36,287 bases of DNA, from positions 1 through 36,287 of the forward strand of contig VXIS01000413.1 in assembly GCA_008704415.1 (NCBI GenBank), written 5' to 3'. Within the stretch, counting starts at the first letter, position 1; each line of letters opens with the position of its first letter. Both the position numbers and the translations under genes were made by a program. The DNA is from Sphaerosporella brunnea. Lineage: Eukaryota > Ascomycota > Pezizomycetes > Pezizales > Pyronemataceae. The notes beneath the pieces were generated by a model that worked only from the letters and a program-made list of their open reading frames with translations, ran no database searches and was not told the DNA's origin. Below, one piece after another: positions 20,118 to 30,658 of this stretch.

Positions 20118-23100
20118 ATGGATGTCGACGACGATACCTCGTCTCTTTCCTCGCTTTCCGACACTGAAGAAAATGACAAATTAACGCCTGCCGCCTCCAC
20201 GACGCCAGCGCCCGCATCCACCAACGCGTCGGCCAACGGTGCGCGAACGAAAGCTGTAGAGGTCGACGGTCGCCGCCGCAGTGCACGCGTCCCCAAACCA
20301 GTACAATTATACACGGACACGCACACGAGCACCCGACGACCAAAGCGCAAGCGGGCCGCAGCCGAAGACAGCGAGGGTGAGCAGGAACAGCAAAATGACC
20401 GTGTCAGTACCTCGCCGGATACGGTTCAAGGTGATGACGAAGATGAGCAGGAGGAGGATGAGGATGAGGATGAGGACGTGGAGAGTGGCATCGAGGAGGA
20501 AGAAGAAAGTGAGGGCGAGCCCGACGAGGAAGAGCTCAAGGAGCTACGGAGGAAGAACGCAAGAGCCGCTCGCGGGGGCGGGGCTAAGCGGGGGCGCGGA
20601 GGACAAGCGGCTGCTGGCGCGACCCGCAAGCCTCCCGTGAAGAAAATAAAGACTGCCACAGGCAATGCGGTAGAAGCGACGCCGGCTCCTGAGCCTCGCA
20701 AGAAGGCGGCGTCGAGACCAAGGAAGAAAGGGAAGGAGAGGGCTACAAACGGGGACGCTCCTGCGGTCCCACCGATGCAAAATAATCTCTACGGTGAGTC
20801 ACCCTTGTCGCAACCGCGAGACCGCCAGCTCATTCTTGTTCCAGACTCGGTGTTTCAGGACAAGGCCAATCATGATCTTGTCGCGAACAAATGGATCGAG
20901 CAATACCAGGCCGATAACAGTGATGGCTTGAAAGAGCTGATCAATTTCATACTGAAGGTGCGGTTTCCGGGCATTGTTAGGATCAAAAGCTAACTGACGG
21001 ATCAGTGTTGTGGATGTGACAATGAAATAATGTATTACGATGTCGACCCCGAAGCGGTTGCTAGAGCGATAGCGGATATCCAAAAATCAGTCACGAAGCA
21101 AGAAACCGCCGAATATCCTCTCATATCCAAGAATGAGTTTCGCAAATTCCGCCAAAATCTGTCGTCGTTTCTTGAATCTTTTGTCTCGGCGATTGTGTCC
21201 GAGAACTTGTTATTGCAGGATCCGGCGCTTTTGGAGACGATACGCACCTGGATAGAGACTATGTCTGCAAGTGTCCTGCGACAGTTTCGGCACACCTCTA
21301 CCGTGATTGCTCTTGATTTGATCACTCGTCTCGCTGAATGGGCAGCTAAAGTTCGTCGGGCAGAAGCAACTACTAATCGACAACTGGAGGCCGAGGAAAA
21401 GCAGGCAATTCAGAATGAAGGGCGCATCCAGGATATGACAACCAAGCTGAAGGAAAGCGAGGAAAAGCGTGAGAAGCTCGATGCAATCGCTCTAGATGTA
21501 TTCAACAGCATATTTGTCCACCGCTACCGTGATGTGGATGTCAAGATCCGCATTGACTGCATCCAGGCACTCGGCGAATGGACTCGTATCCTGCCCGACG
21601 TATTCTTTGACGGCCAATACATCCGTTACTTGGGTTGGGTTCTGTCCGACACTGTCGCCTCCACTCGATTAGAGGCTATCAAAGCTCTGCAGAAATTGTT
21701 CAAGGCGAAGGACTCTGTCTCCAGTCTCCGACACTTTACCGAGCGTTTCAAACCGCGACTAGTCGAGATGGGCTCACGCGACGTGGATACCACCGTCCGC
21801 GCGACGACAATCGAGCTCCTGGATGTTGTCCGTGAGGTCGGATTTTTATCCCCTGATGACATCGAAACAATTGGACGCCTTTTATTCGACTCTGAACAAA
21901 AAGTGCGCAAAGCGGTTGTCCCATTCTTCGTGGAAAACTTGAACGACTTGTATCAAGAGAAACTCGAGGAACTTGGCGGTGAAGAAGCTATACAAGAGTC
22001 ATTGGACGATGAAGATGATGAGCAAGGGCCGACGCTCTCCTGGATAAAACTCAAGTGCCTGGTAGAAACCCTTGCAACGTATGATGAGACCGATGAAGGT
22101 GAGGAGAATGAAGATCAGTCCACGGGAAAGAGTTCTAGTATTGTCATGAAGGTGAACGAGATTGTCAGTCGCTTCTCACTTGCGGGCGCAGCTCTGTGGG
22201 AAACACTTGACGAAGTCAGAGATTGGGAAGGTCTCGCTCGATACCTGTTGTACGATCATTCTGCAAGCAAGGCTGGTGATGATGATATTGATGATGAGGA
22301 TGCCAAGAGAAAAATCAAACGCGCAGTTGCATTGGATGCGAAGGAGGATGTAATCCTACTGCAGATTCTCAATGCCAGTGTTACTGGATCATTGGTCAAA
22401 GGTCCTGAACCGCCAAGCAAGAAGAACCCTAAAGTTGTAAGTTATTTTGAATTCCTTTCAGTTCGGAGCAACATCCTGATATCTGCCGTAGCGGACCACC
22501 AAGGAGATTGAAAAGCACAAGGAAAATGTCTACCGAAGCCTGATGACGTTCATCCCACTTCTCTTGAACAAGTTTGGCCCGGTCCCCGACGCCGCTTCTT
22601 CAGTTCTCCGAATCCAACAGCTCATGAACCTGGATGTTTTCCAAGAGCTCCGTCAGAGTGCCGCCTACTCATCCCTCTTGGATGAGATCAACCGGCAGTT
22701 CCTCACGCATTCCGACGAGGGAGTACTCAAGGAAGCATCCGCGGCTCTTATGCACGCCAAAAAGTTCCAGGACCTAGAAGAAGTGACGGAATCGAAGCTC
22801 GGCCAACTCAAGGACGAGACAGTTAATGAGTTAGGCAACATCGTGCGTGGCAAAGAGCCAGCGACCGCAAAATTCTCAGATGCAATCATCAACGCGGTAC
22901 GGAGGCTAGAGCACCTCTTGGGTATCGCCGACTGTGTTGAAATCCTAGAGACGCCGTTTCCTGCCCCCGCTGACGGCGACGCCGTCCCGGTGGACGTCCT
23001 GCTAGCGCTTTTGAGGCGCGGTATTACCGTGAATGAGTTAGAAGACGAGCTTGCGCTCCATGTACTGAAGGCCCTCGGCTTCTACTTCATGTGGAAAGTG

Positions 23101-23910
23101 GCGGGACTCAATTCCGCGCGTAACGGCGAGATTGACGACGAGGATGTCGACATCTTGATCGAGCGTCGCGACAAGTCGGCTGAGGCAATTTCTACCCTCC
23201 TTGACAAGCGCAAGGATGCCAACAACGTCAAGGTTGCCGCCGCAAGCATGCTACTACAGCTCGCAGCCACATTCGCCGCGTCCTCCGTCCCGCGTCTCGG
23301 CGAGCTCAGCAAGCCGCTCAACAAGCAGGCACAGGACCAAATCATGGCGGTGTTCGATGCGCTCGAAAAAGCGCACGCTAAGAGCCAGGGCAAGAAGCTG
23401 GAGCCAGACGAGTATGCCGCGCCTGAAGACGACGAAGAGGAGGCGTCTCAGGAAGATGAGGATGGGACTGACGAAAGCACCCCGCTCATGGTGGAACAGC
23501 GGCTCTGCGAGTTCACGAGCAAAATCATCCTTGCCGCGCTCGGGCAGGTGTTGGACCTAAAGACGTGGAAGAAGCGCTTAGCGCGCAACCAGCTAGAGCT
23601 GGGCCCTAACTACAAGGAGGTCGTCAACTACTTGGACCGAGCAAGCGTTGGTCGCCCAGGTGTTAGGCGCGGTCCGCAGTCGAAAAAGGCGCCGCAGCCG
23701 CCCGCACAGGCGAAGAAGAGCGCTGAGACGGTGGTGGATTCGGATGAGGACGAGGAAGAAGAGCCGCCGGCCGAGGAAGAAGAGGAAGGCCATGAACCTC
23801 ACGAGGAGGCGTCCGAAGAAGAGCAGGGCGGCACAGAGAACGACGGGTCCGAGCCGGATCCTGAAGTGGAGCTTCCGGCCGATGAGGATGAAGAGATGCT
23901 GGATGTGTGA
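20118..23910 (+). CDS. scc3: Cohesin subunit Scc3 / STAG (stromalin)
   Basis: HEAT-repeat subunit that binds Scc1/Rad21 and DNA in the cohesin ring, holding sister chromatids together. Four exons are inferred: 20118-20793, 20845-20957, 21006-22436 and 22492-23910, giving 1212 aa. The first 225 residues are disordered, with acidic runs and basic AT-hook-like RGRGG. Then come DSVFQDKANHDLVANKWIEQ and the STAG region (about 225-400), and the stromalin conservative domain near 430-515 (RYRDVDVKIRIDCIQALGEW, ending at the conserved YLGWVLSD). The helical C-terminus ends in a long Glu-rich tail. The 51-bp first intron (GTGAGT/CCAG) is in frame and stop-free. The second has GCTAACTGA before CAG. In the third the downstream TAG is used, because the earlier CAG leads to a stop. 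ATG 20118 was preferred over non-ATG upstream frames. Confidence 0.95.
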
Positions 23911-24559
23911 GAAGGGTACCAGTTCTCTGATATGGGTTTTTTCCTCCTCTTGCTCCAAAAAACGTCTGTAACAATGTTCCTCATTTTTCTCTTACTCTTC
24001 GGGTGTCACGTTTTTTTTTTTTTTTTTCCTCTTTCAACGGGCAAGTCTTCTATTTCGTTTATCTTTTTTAGGCCGCCTTTATCGAGTCGCCAGCTCACCA
24101 CCACCCACAACTGTAATCTTACTTCTTGAGCGTGCTCTGCTGCTGGCTGCTCTCTGCTTTGGAGGAGATTTTTCCAACCATCCCCTTCTTCCCCTGTATG
24201 TGAGTGATAGTTTAGGTATTTCCTACTTTTTGGGCCAAAATAATTTTTCCCTCCAGCCTTTTTTCTCTGGTATTAGATAAAACGGCCGGGCCGGGGTTTC
24301 GGAAAGTTAAGTTATGATCTCTTTACTTACGTGGCTTCATCAGAAGTAACTATTAGCTTTTCGCGAGTGAGAATGTGTGAGGGAACATCCAGATGATTGT
24401 ACCTACTCTCAGATCCAGCAATCACACAAATTTTCCGCAATTAACCCTGCAAAACCACTCACGATATGTTGGTATTTACATAAAAAGTTTTCATGTTCCC
24501 CCTCCCAGAGTAGGCAGGAATACGAGTTGTTCTCAGTAGCTGGCCCAACAAAAACGCCC
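23911..24559. other. scc3 3' flank with T tract
   Basis: Pyrimidine-rich 3' flank with a 17-T run (24011-24027). No gene was seen. The position of the run after the stop mirrors the T run after dst1. Confidence 0.45.
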
Positions 24560-24813
24560 GGGCTGGCTTAACGAACAGCCCGGCTTCGAAGCCTAGCAGC
24601 CGGGCCGGCTGGCTGCGTCTTTGCAATGCAAAATGTGCAGGGTGATATCCGGTAAAGCAACAAGCGCGTGGTTATCATCCGTCCGCCTACCAGAGCAACG
24701 CCGCCATGACAGCTGGTGCTAGCCAGCCGGCCGGGCTGCGAGTTAAAAAAAAAAAAAAAAAAAAAAAAGCCCGGCTTTTTGATCAGCCCAACGCAGCCCA
24801 ACGCAGCCAGCCC
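24560..24813. mobile_element. GC-rich inverted-repeat element with A24 tract (putative)
   Basis: The ends form a 9-bp inverted repeat, GGGCTGGCT at 24560-24568 and AGCCAGCCC at 24805-24813. A second inner pair, 24596-24617 and 24718-24740, matches at about 20 of 22 bases. Between the arms lie unique sequence and a run of 24 A (24745-24768). The multiple GC-rich subterminal inverted repeats resemble hAT-type non-autonomous elements, but no target-site duplication was found, so the class is uncertain. Confidence 0.5.
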
Positions 24814-24832
24814 TATTGAGAACACTGAGGTA

Positions 24833-24962
24833 TACCGTAAAAACTCGAGAGCAAGAGAATGGGCAACGTCACTGGCTAAGTCACTGCGCCATGTGGCAAA
24901 GTCACTAAGCCTACATGGCGCAGTGACTTAGCCCATTCTCTTGCTCTCGAGTTTTTACGGTA
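24833..24962. mobile_element. Fold-back MITE A, TA-flanked, CCGTAAAAACTCG ends
   Basis: Outer arms 24833-24864 and 24931-24962 are perfect 32-nt inverted copies. A second pair of perfect 19-nt arms (24876-24894 and 24913-24931) follows, offset by an 11-nt insertion (24865-24875). Read after the flanking TA, both ends begin CCGTAAAAACTCG. The core contains repeated GTCACT units. The element is 126 bp without the TA duplication. It shares its terminal motif with the element at 30508-30658. No transposase is present, and a Tc1/mariner or pogo/Fot1-type parent is inferred from the TA. Confidence 0.88.
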
Positions 24963-25540
24963 CTGGTTACAACATCTTTCCCTGGCCGGTCCGTTTCCCA
25001 CTCAGCGCGGAGGACGTCAGCCACAGTCACTGATAGATAGCATTTAACAATAAGGAGTTGGCGTTCCCGGGGCCGGTGGCGTAGATGGATAATAGCAGGT
25101 GTGGGTGGAGGCGGCAAAGAAGGTGTAGTGAATCAGTGAGAACGGGTGGCGGTACCTAGAGGGAGAGCTATTGAGGGGTACCACTGATGGGGTGATGACG
25201 AAGGATAGTTGAGGTTAGGTATATGGATAAGATAAGATCCAACAAATAGTATTCCTTGCGTCAAAGGTATTGACGAAAAGGGCCGGGGAACGAGAGAAGG
25301 AGGCTCATCACCGCGAGCACTTATTGTATACATGTAAGTGATGTTCACCTTCGCACTGAAAGAATACAGAATCTATGTTGTAATGGCCTGTACCCCTTGT
25401 CTAACACCTATGATGGCAGCAGAGATCGCAAAAAACAAACCCTACACCAAACAAACAACCAAACAACCAAACAAAGCAAAGCACACAAGCAAAACTAAAA
25501 CACACCAGCTCCTGTATCGGGGATATCTAAAACAACGTCT
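24963..25540. other. Spacer downstream of adenylosuccinate synthase
   Basis: About 580 bp with no gene recognised. It should include the ADSS 3' UTR; an A/C-rich stretch (aaacaaacaaccaaacaacc) lies near 25440-25500. Confidence 0.45.
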
Positions 25541-27079
25541 CTATGAGGAGGGGCGCTTGAGCATGTGTTCTCTTCCGGGTCCAACACCAATGTAGTCAAC
25601 CTGAACCCCGATGAAGGTTTCAATGAAGTTGATGTAGACCTTGGCCTCCTGGGGAAGCTGGCTCCAGTCAGTAAGACCAGTGGTGGGAGTGCTCCAGCCA
25701 GGGAAAGTCTTGTAAATCGGCTCGACGGCAGCCAGGATGTTGAGGTCGGCGGGGAAACTGGGGAGCTCCTCGCCATCAACCTTGTAACCAACTGCAACCT
25801 TGAGCTCCTTCAATCCGTCGAGAATGTCGAGCTTGGTCACGTTGAGGCTGGTGTAGTGGTTCACCATGGTCGAGTACTTAAGGATCACGAGGTCGAGCCA
25901 TCCACAGCGGCGTCTGCGGCCGGTGGTGACACCCCATTCGCGACCGACCGACTGCAGGTGATCTCCGATCTCCTGGTTGAAGGGTGTCCGGGTCAGTATG
26001 TGCACGGGTTTCGGTCATGTCGGCCGCGATTTTTGATTTTTGATTTTTGATTTTTTTTTTTTTTTTTTTTTGGGGAGGGGGCTCACATTCAGCTGCTCAG
26101 TGGGGAAGGGACCCGAGCCAACTCGGGTGGTGTACGCCTTCACGACACCGATGATGTTCTGAATCTTGAAAGGCGAGATACCAAGCCCGGTGATGGCACC
26201 TCCGATTCCAGTGTTGGAGCTGGTAACGTAGGGATATGTGCCGTAGTCAATGTCGAGCATGAGCGCGTTTGCACCCTCGACAAGGATCTTCTTTTTGGCC
26301 TTGAAGGCCATGTCCATGAAGAGGACCGCATCGACGACGTAGGGCCGTAATGTCTCGTAGTAAACCTAGTTGCCACACGACGCAACAACTATCAGAACCA
26401 TCCGCCCCATATCCAACAGCAGCACAACCCTGGGATGATAACCCACTTTGTACTTCGACAGTTCCTCCTCCACATTGTAACTCAACAAGTCCCCGAATCG
26501 AAGCTTGTACCCTTGCGCCAACAGGCGCAGCTTCTTCTCGAAGATAGGCCAGTCGAACAGCTCGTAGACACGGACTCCACTGCGAGACGCCTTGGTGGAG
26601 TAGGTTGGGCCGATACCCTTGCGGGTGGTACCGATGTTCTGGGCACCAAGCTCAACCTCCTCGAGGCCGTCGACGAGCTGGTGGAGGTCAAAGACAAGGT
26701 GAGCGCGGTCAGAGATGAAGATGCGGTCAGTCGAATCGAGGCCCTTGTCCTGGATCGCCTTAAGCTCGGCGAAGAACGAGGGCACGTGGACGACAGTTCC
26801 AGTTCCAATCAAGTTCGTGCACTTGGGGTTGACGAGGCCTGTGGATTATATAACATGGCATGTTAGCAATTACAGAGCGACGGCGGTGGTAGCAGCGGTG
26901 AGTATCGGACCTGAAGGCAGGATGTGGAAATCATAGCTGACGCCGTTGGCGATAATGGTGTGCCCAGCATTGTTTCCACCGGCGGAGCGGGCGCACACTT
27001 CGATGTCCTCACAGAGGATATCGACTAGCTTTCCCTTTCCCTCGTCGCCCCACTGGGACCCAAGCACCACGGTAGCCAT
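25541..27079 (-). CDS. ade12: Adenylosuccinate synthase (IMP + Asp + GTP)
   Basis: First committed step from IMP to AMP; cytosolic. Four exons are inferred on the minus strand: 27079-26911, 26838-26447, 26365-26087 and 25972-25541, totalling 423 aa, the usual length. Residues 7-17 are the [11 protein letters not shown] loop with the catalytic Asp12; His40 lies in [52 protein letters not shown] and [15 protein letters not shown] are the further signatures. Intron 1 has a weak donor (GTCCGA) but a good TGCTAACAT branch site, and the join [16 protein letters not shown] is conserved. Intron 3 (25973-26086, 114 bp) carries TTTTTGA heptamers and 21 T on the plus strand. The start gives the conserved [16 protein letters not shown]. 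It lies 422 bp downstream of the Rab escort gene on the same strand. Confidence 0.98.
26035..26071. repeat. TTTTTGA heptamers and T21 tract in ADSS intron 3
   Basis: Several TTTTTGA heptamers run into a 21-T homopolymer (26051-26071). The tract lies inside the third intron, so length change should not alter the protein, although on the transcribed strand it gives an A-rich intron. Confidence 0.8.
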
Positions 27080-27501
27080 GCTTACTGGAGTGGATTGATG
27101 ATATATTTCTTCGAAAGACGATTATTCTGCCGCCGCTGCAGAATCGGGGGGGGGGGGGGGGTGGTTGACGACTCGAGACGAATCCGAGTAAAGAAGAGAA
27201 ATCGGAGGCGGAGGTTCTGACTTTTTTTTTTTTTTCGGTTTTGGCGGGGCATCTCGGGCTAAGCGTGCGGGGCATCATCGCTTGGGTGGCTGTGGCCAGG
27301 TAAACTTTTTATTTTTGTTTTTGCGGCGAAAGAATTTCTTGAGATAGGGAAATTGCTGTTAGGTAAGGTATCGAGATTCATTCACGACATGCAGGAATCG
27401 CCGTCTTTTATGCAAAAAATATCATCTCGATGCATGCACTGGATGCATCAGGTCCGGCTTGGCACGAGTGCTCGTATGTGACGCTCGTTGGCGAATAAAC
27501 T
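27080..27501 (-). promoter_or_regulatory. ADSS promoter region with G16 and T14 runs
   Basis: 422 bp between the Rab escort stop and the ADSS start. A run of 16 G (27146-27161) lies about 70 bp before the ATG, and 14 T lie at 27222-27235; on the transcribed strand these are C and A runs. A small palindrome, GATGCAT/ATGCATC, spans 27429-27449. No gene was found here. Confidence 0.5.
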
Positions 27502-29534
27502 CTAGTTCAGATACTCCTCCTCCCCCTCCGCCAACATATGCTGCCGTCTCATCTCCTCCGTCATTTCCAGGAATCCATGCAGACACTCTTCACCCACAAT
27601 CCTCCTATATACGCGTTTACACTCCTCCAGGGCCTCGTCATCAAACGCCAGATCCGCACTCAACGGATTCAACGCAATCACTGGCCCGTTGCTCTGTGTC
27701 GTTTCAGATGCTGTGGTAGGGAAGCTCTGGGTGTAGTTGCACGCAAACGCCACCTGCGCTCCTTCTTCTCCCACTGCTTGAAGCGCGCGAGATAAGGCCA
27801 AAGAGGAGAGTTCGTATCCACTAGGTTGAAGGTGTGCGGTGGAGGTGTAGAGGACGCCTATTCGCATTAGTTTCTCGTTGGCAGAAGAGGGTTAGAGAGA
27901 CCGAAGACAATACGAATGCGTAGCCTCAACGAACGCCAAGTCCAAACATGCTTTGAAGTTCTTCAAAAATAATGGGCCATGACATGCCTTTTTATGGCAG
28001 TTTTGGCTGGGCGTTCGCTGAGGCCCGTGTTCGCAGCGACACCGGTGCCTGTAGGGGGAGAGAGAGGGGAGGAGGGAAAGAGGGAAAGAGGGAAAGAGGG
28101 AAAGAGGGAAAGAGGGGAAAGAGGGAAAGAGGGAAAGAGGGAAAGAGGGAAAGAGGGAAAGAGGGGCGTACACTCTCCGTGACCGCACTCCCCGGTTGCT
28201 GAAGAGTGGGCGATGATATACACCGGCGCATTATTTTTCTCTCCCCCCTCAGTAATGAGAGAGCCTGTAGGGAAGGTCAGGACGACCGCATTTGGGCTAA
28301 CACGATCGTCCTGGAACTTTTTGGCGAAAAGGGATGGTAGAGAGGAGGTAATAATGTAGATACCCTTGCTCAAGGTGAAAGAGGTGCCGGTGGTGGAAGG
28401 CGTGTGAGTGGTATTGAGTACCCAATCAGCTGTTACTGTTTGGCGGGTGGTGAGTTTGGCCAATATCTTCGAATCATCTCCTGAGGTTAGGGACTCGACC
28501 CCGCATGCCAACACGTTGATTCCTCCTGCTACCGCTGCGCCGCGCGACCATACTTGACACAGCTCTGCGCTGCCGCCATAGGCAATGGTCAAGGCAGCCG
28601 CAGACCTGATATCAGGGATTCTTCCCGTGCTGTTCATATGCGTTGTAAGCGCCTTGACCGCGTCGCGGAGCTTCGTCTTCTCCGGCGACGTAGGCAGCAA
28701 AGTCAGCGAGTGTATACTCGCAATAGTAAACGGAGGCAACGGGTAGACGGTGCTCAAAAACTCGGCCAACGACGTATCAGCGTGCTCTTTCAAGAGGGTG
28801 TAATGTTTCGTATCCGTCGGGTCGGAGCACTTAGTTACGAACCGTAGGAAGCCGCCAAGGTAACCTCTATCACGATCTTGCAGATCCGGGCTCCACGCGA
28901 CGTCTTCAAAGGTGCTGGGGACTTCCCGTAGCACACCTCCGAGTTTACGCAGGGTTGGCGTCGAGCCTGCAGGCTGGAGCTCGGGCATGCCGCTCAAGTC
29001 GACGCTGGCAGCTTTGCGTCCTTTGTTCCATCCCCCAGCTTTCCGTCGCACTGTGCCTCCGGCTTTGACAGTCTTCACCCCTATGTCCACCAACGCACCA
29101 CCGATGCCGCCACCGGCTTCCGACCGTGCAGCCACATCTTCTTCGGTGAGATAGACCCACCAGCTCCCAACCGCCTGCCAGCTGAAGCTACTCGTCATCT
29201 CGACCTCACGCAACAGCTCCAGCAAGTTGCTGGACCAATACACCAGGTGGGGTGCCAAAGTAAGCGTATAGCTTCTTGGTCTTGCAATCTCAATCATCCG
29301 TTCCACGGTGGCATGGGAGAACGGAGAATCGGGTGGGAGAGTGGTGGCCCATGTTTCTAGCTCATCGACGGAGAACGCACCGGAGTCGCTGCCGTAGTAG
29401 GTGTTTGGGTCGACTTGGAGCACACGTTTTCCGGCACGGCTGAGGGCGGCGGCGAGGAGGGAAGGCTTGACGCCTGTACCGCAAACGAGAACGTCCCATT
29501 CGTTCGATGGGAGAGTGAAGTCGTCGTCAGCCAT
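27502..29534 (-). CDS. mrs6: Rab escort protein (REP/Mrs6), Rab GGTase component A
   Basis: Presents newly made Rab GTPases to geranylgeranyl transferase and delivers them to membranes; GDI superfamily. Exon 1 is 29534-28172 and exon 2 is 27857-27502, giving 572 aa. WDVLVCGTGVKPSLLAAALS and GKRVLQVDPNTYYG form the N-terminal dinucleotide-fold motif typical of REP rather than GDI; HLVYWSSNLLELL and YLGGFLRFVTKCSD follow; PVYIIAHSSATGECGHGEC ends exon 1. The 314-bp intron (27858-28171; GTACGC, AACTAATG, TAG) joins GEC to VLYTSTAHLQPSG, and exon 2 has the expected C-terminal LNPLSADLAFDDEALEE. The long intron contains an 8-bp microsatellite. Unspliced, exon 1 runs on into a repetitive Phe/Pro/Ser/Leu tail to 27963, which is not expected in the family. 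Confidence 0.93.
28074..28166. repeat. GGGAAAGA microsatellite, about 11 units, in the mrs6 intron
   Basis: Eleven consecutive copies of GGGAAAGA (28074-28162), one with an extra G, preceded by related G/A-rich sequence. On the coding strand it is a C/T tract immediately after the 5' splice site, so it occupies the first third of the intron. Confidence 0.9.
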
Positions 29535-30098
29535 TTGGTGAGTGTTGTAGGGGAAGGCAGGAAGCTTGACGATGACGTCTCAACTTCAGCAGCTTTGGGG
29601 TCCTGGGCCAAGCCTCGCGAAGACGGAAGTTGCCGCTGTGGCCTGTGTGAGGGTGATATTCCATGATTTGCAGGAAACAACCAACACTCGGAAGCACGGA
29701 GCCGAAAGACCATAACCAGGGACATTAGATAAGTCATGCGCAACCGGCAATTACATTAGGTACTCTGCGGAGGGGCACTCTTCGGTGGTGAATATTCAAC
29801 CACACTGACTGAAATGGAAAGGGCGCCGATTGAGGGTATGAATTCGAAACTCAACTGGAGGTCCTCCATGCCCCGCTTGGAGATGGCACCGATTGTATGT
29901 CTCAAATCAAATCGATTTCATGCATAAGTTTACGATTGCACCGTCTCAGAAGCCGTTTCTTGGGAACAACCAGCCCAATTCTCCGAGAGAAGATCAGCAT
30001 TTACATACTCTGTTCGGAGCATAGTTACGAGAGCAGAAAAACCTTCTTAGCGCTTGTTAGCAAATCCATAGCCATGACGCCGCGGTGCGGGATGTAAT
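29535..30098. other. Spacer upstream of mrs6
   Basis: This contains the mrs6 promoter and unassigned sequence. Two open frames overlap the mrs6 5' end but are shadows. No other gene or element was seen. Confidence 0.45.
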
Positions 30099-30491
30099 TA
30101 GTGGCGTTCACACCGCCGAATCTGAGCCTGATTCGAGGTCAAATCGGCGAAACAGATCCGGATCTATTTCTCTGATTCGACGAACCATGTTTCGCCTCCG
30201 GAGTTGAAACAAGGCGATCCAGAGGTCGAATCTGAGCTCGAAACAGCGGCTGGCAATTTTTTTTTTTTTTTTTTTTTTCTTCCCCCGGTGCCCGCAATAC
30301 CACAACCTCGCGCGCGCCGCGATACCACGCCCTTCACCCGCTTGGCAGGTAGTCGATTCGGGACGTGTTTTCATTTTTGTTTCGTCAGTTGGCTGGTGGG
30401 GAATTCACATCGATTCGCCTAGATTCAACGTATTTCGCCTTGTTTCGGCTCGGTGAGATTCGGCTCAGATTCGGCGGTGTGAACGCCACTA
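30099..30491. mobile_element. MITE D, 389 bp, TA-flanked, long terminal inverted repeats
   Basis: Both ends begin GTGGCGTTCACACCGCCGAA after TA; the perfect terminal inverted repeat is 28 bp (30101-30128 and 30462-30489) and extends outward as ATTA/TAAT. Inside, GATTCG/GATTCA hexamers recur in subterminal regions on both sides, and a run of 22 T is at 30257-30278. No transposase frame is visible. It is probably a non-autonomous DNA transposon; the superfamily is uncertain. A different element starts 18 bp to the right. Confidence 0.85.
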
Positions 30492-30507
30492 ATGACTTGC
30501 GCATTAA

Positions 30508-30658
30508 TACCGTATAAACTCGCCAATAAGCAACACGGGCCGAAGAAGTGGGGTAATGGGTGTAATGTGCCAAGATCCAATCACAAGCTGTCTTGGCACG
30601 TTCCACCCATTGCCCCACTTCTTCGGCCCGTGTTGCTTATTGGCGAGTTTATACGGTA
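30508..30658. mobile_element. Fold-back MITE B, TA-flanked, CCGTATAAACTCG ends
   Basis: Arms 30508-30562 and 30604-30658 are 55-nt inverted copies with one mismatch; the core continues as an imperfect hairpin (GTGCCAAGA/TCTTGGCAC). After TA both ends begin CCGTATAAACTCG, which matches MITE A (CCGTAAAAACTCG) in 12 of 13 positions while the remaining arm sequence is unrelated. The element is 147 bp without TA and has no coding capacity. Confidence 0.88.

Noticed and set aside
27502..27867. A 121-aa minus-strand frame as a separate gene
   Set aside because: Its first residues are intron; from 27857 it continues the Rab escort protein in phase and carries the expected C-terminal motif.
27963..28171. 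Phe/Pro/Ser/Leu-repeat tail as a real C-terminus of the Rab escort protein
   Set aside because: It is the translation of the intron microsatellite; splicing gives a conserved join.
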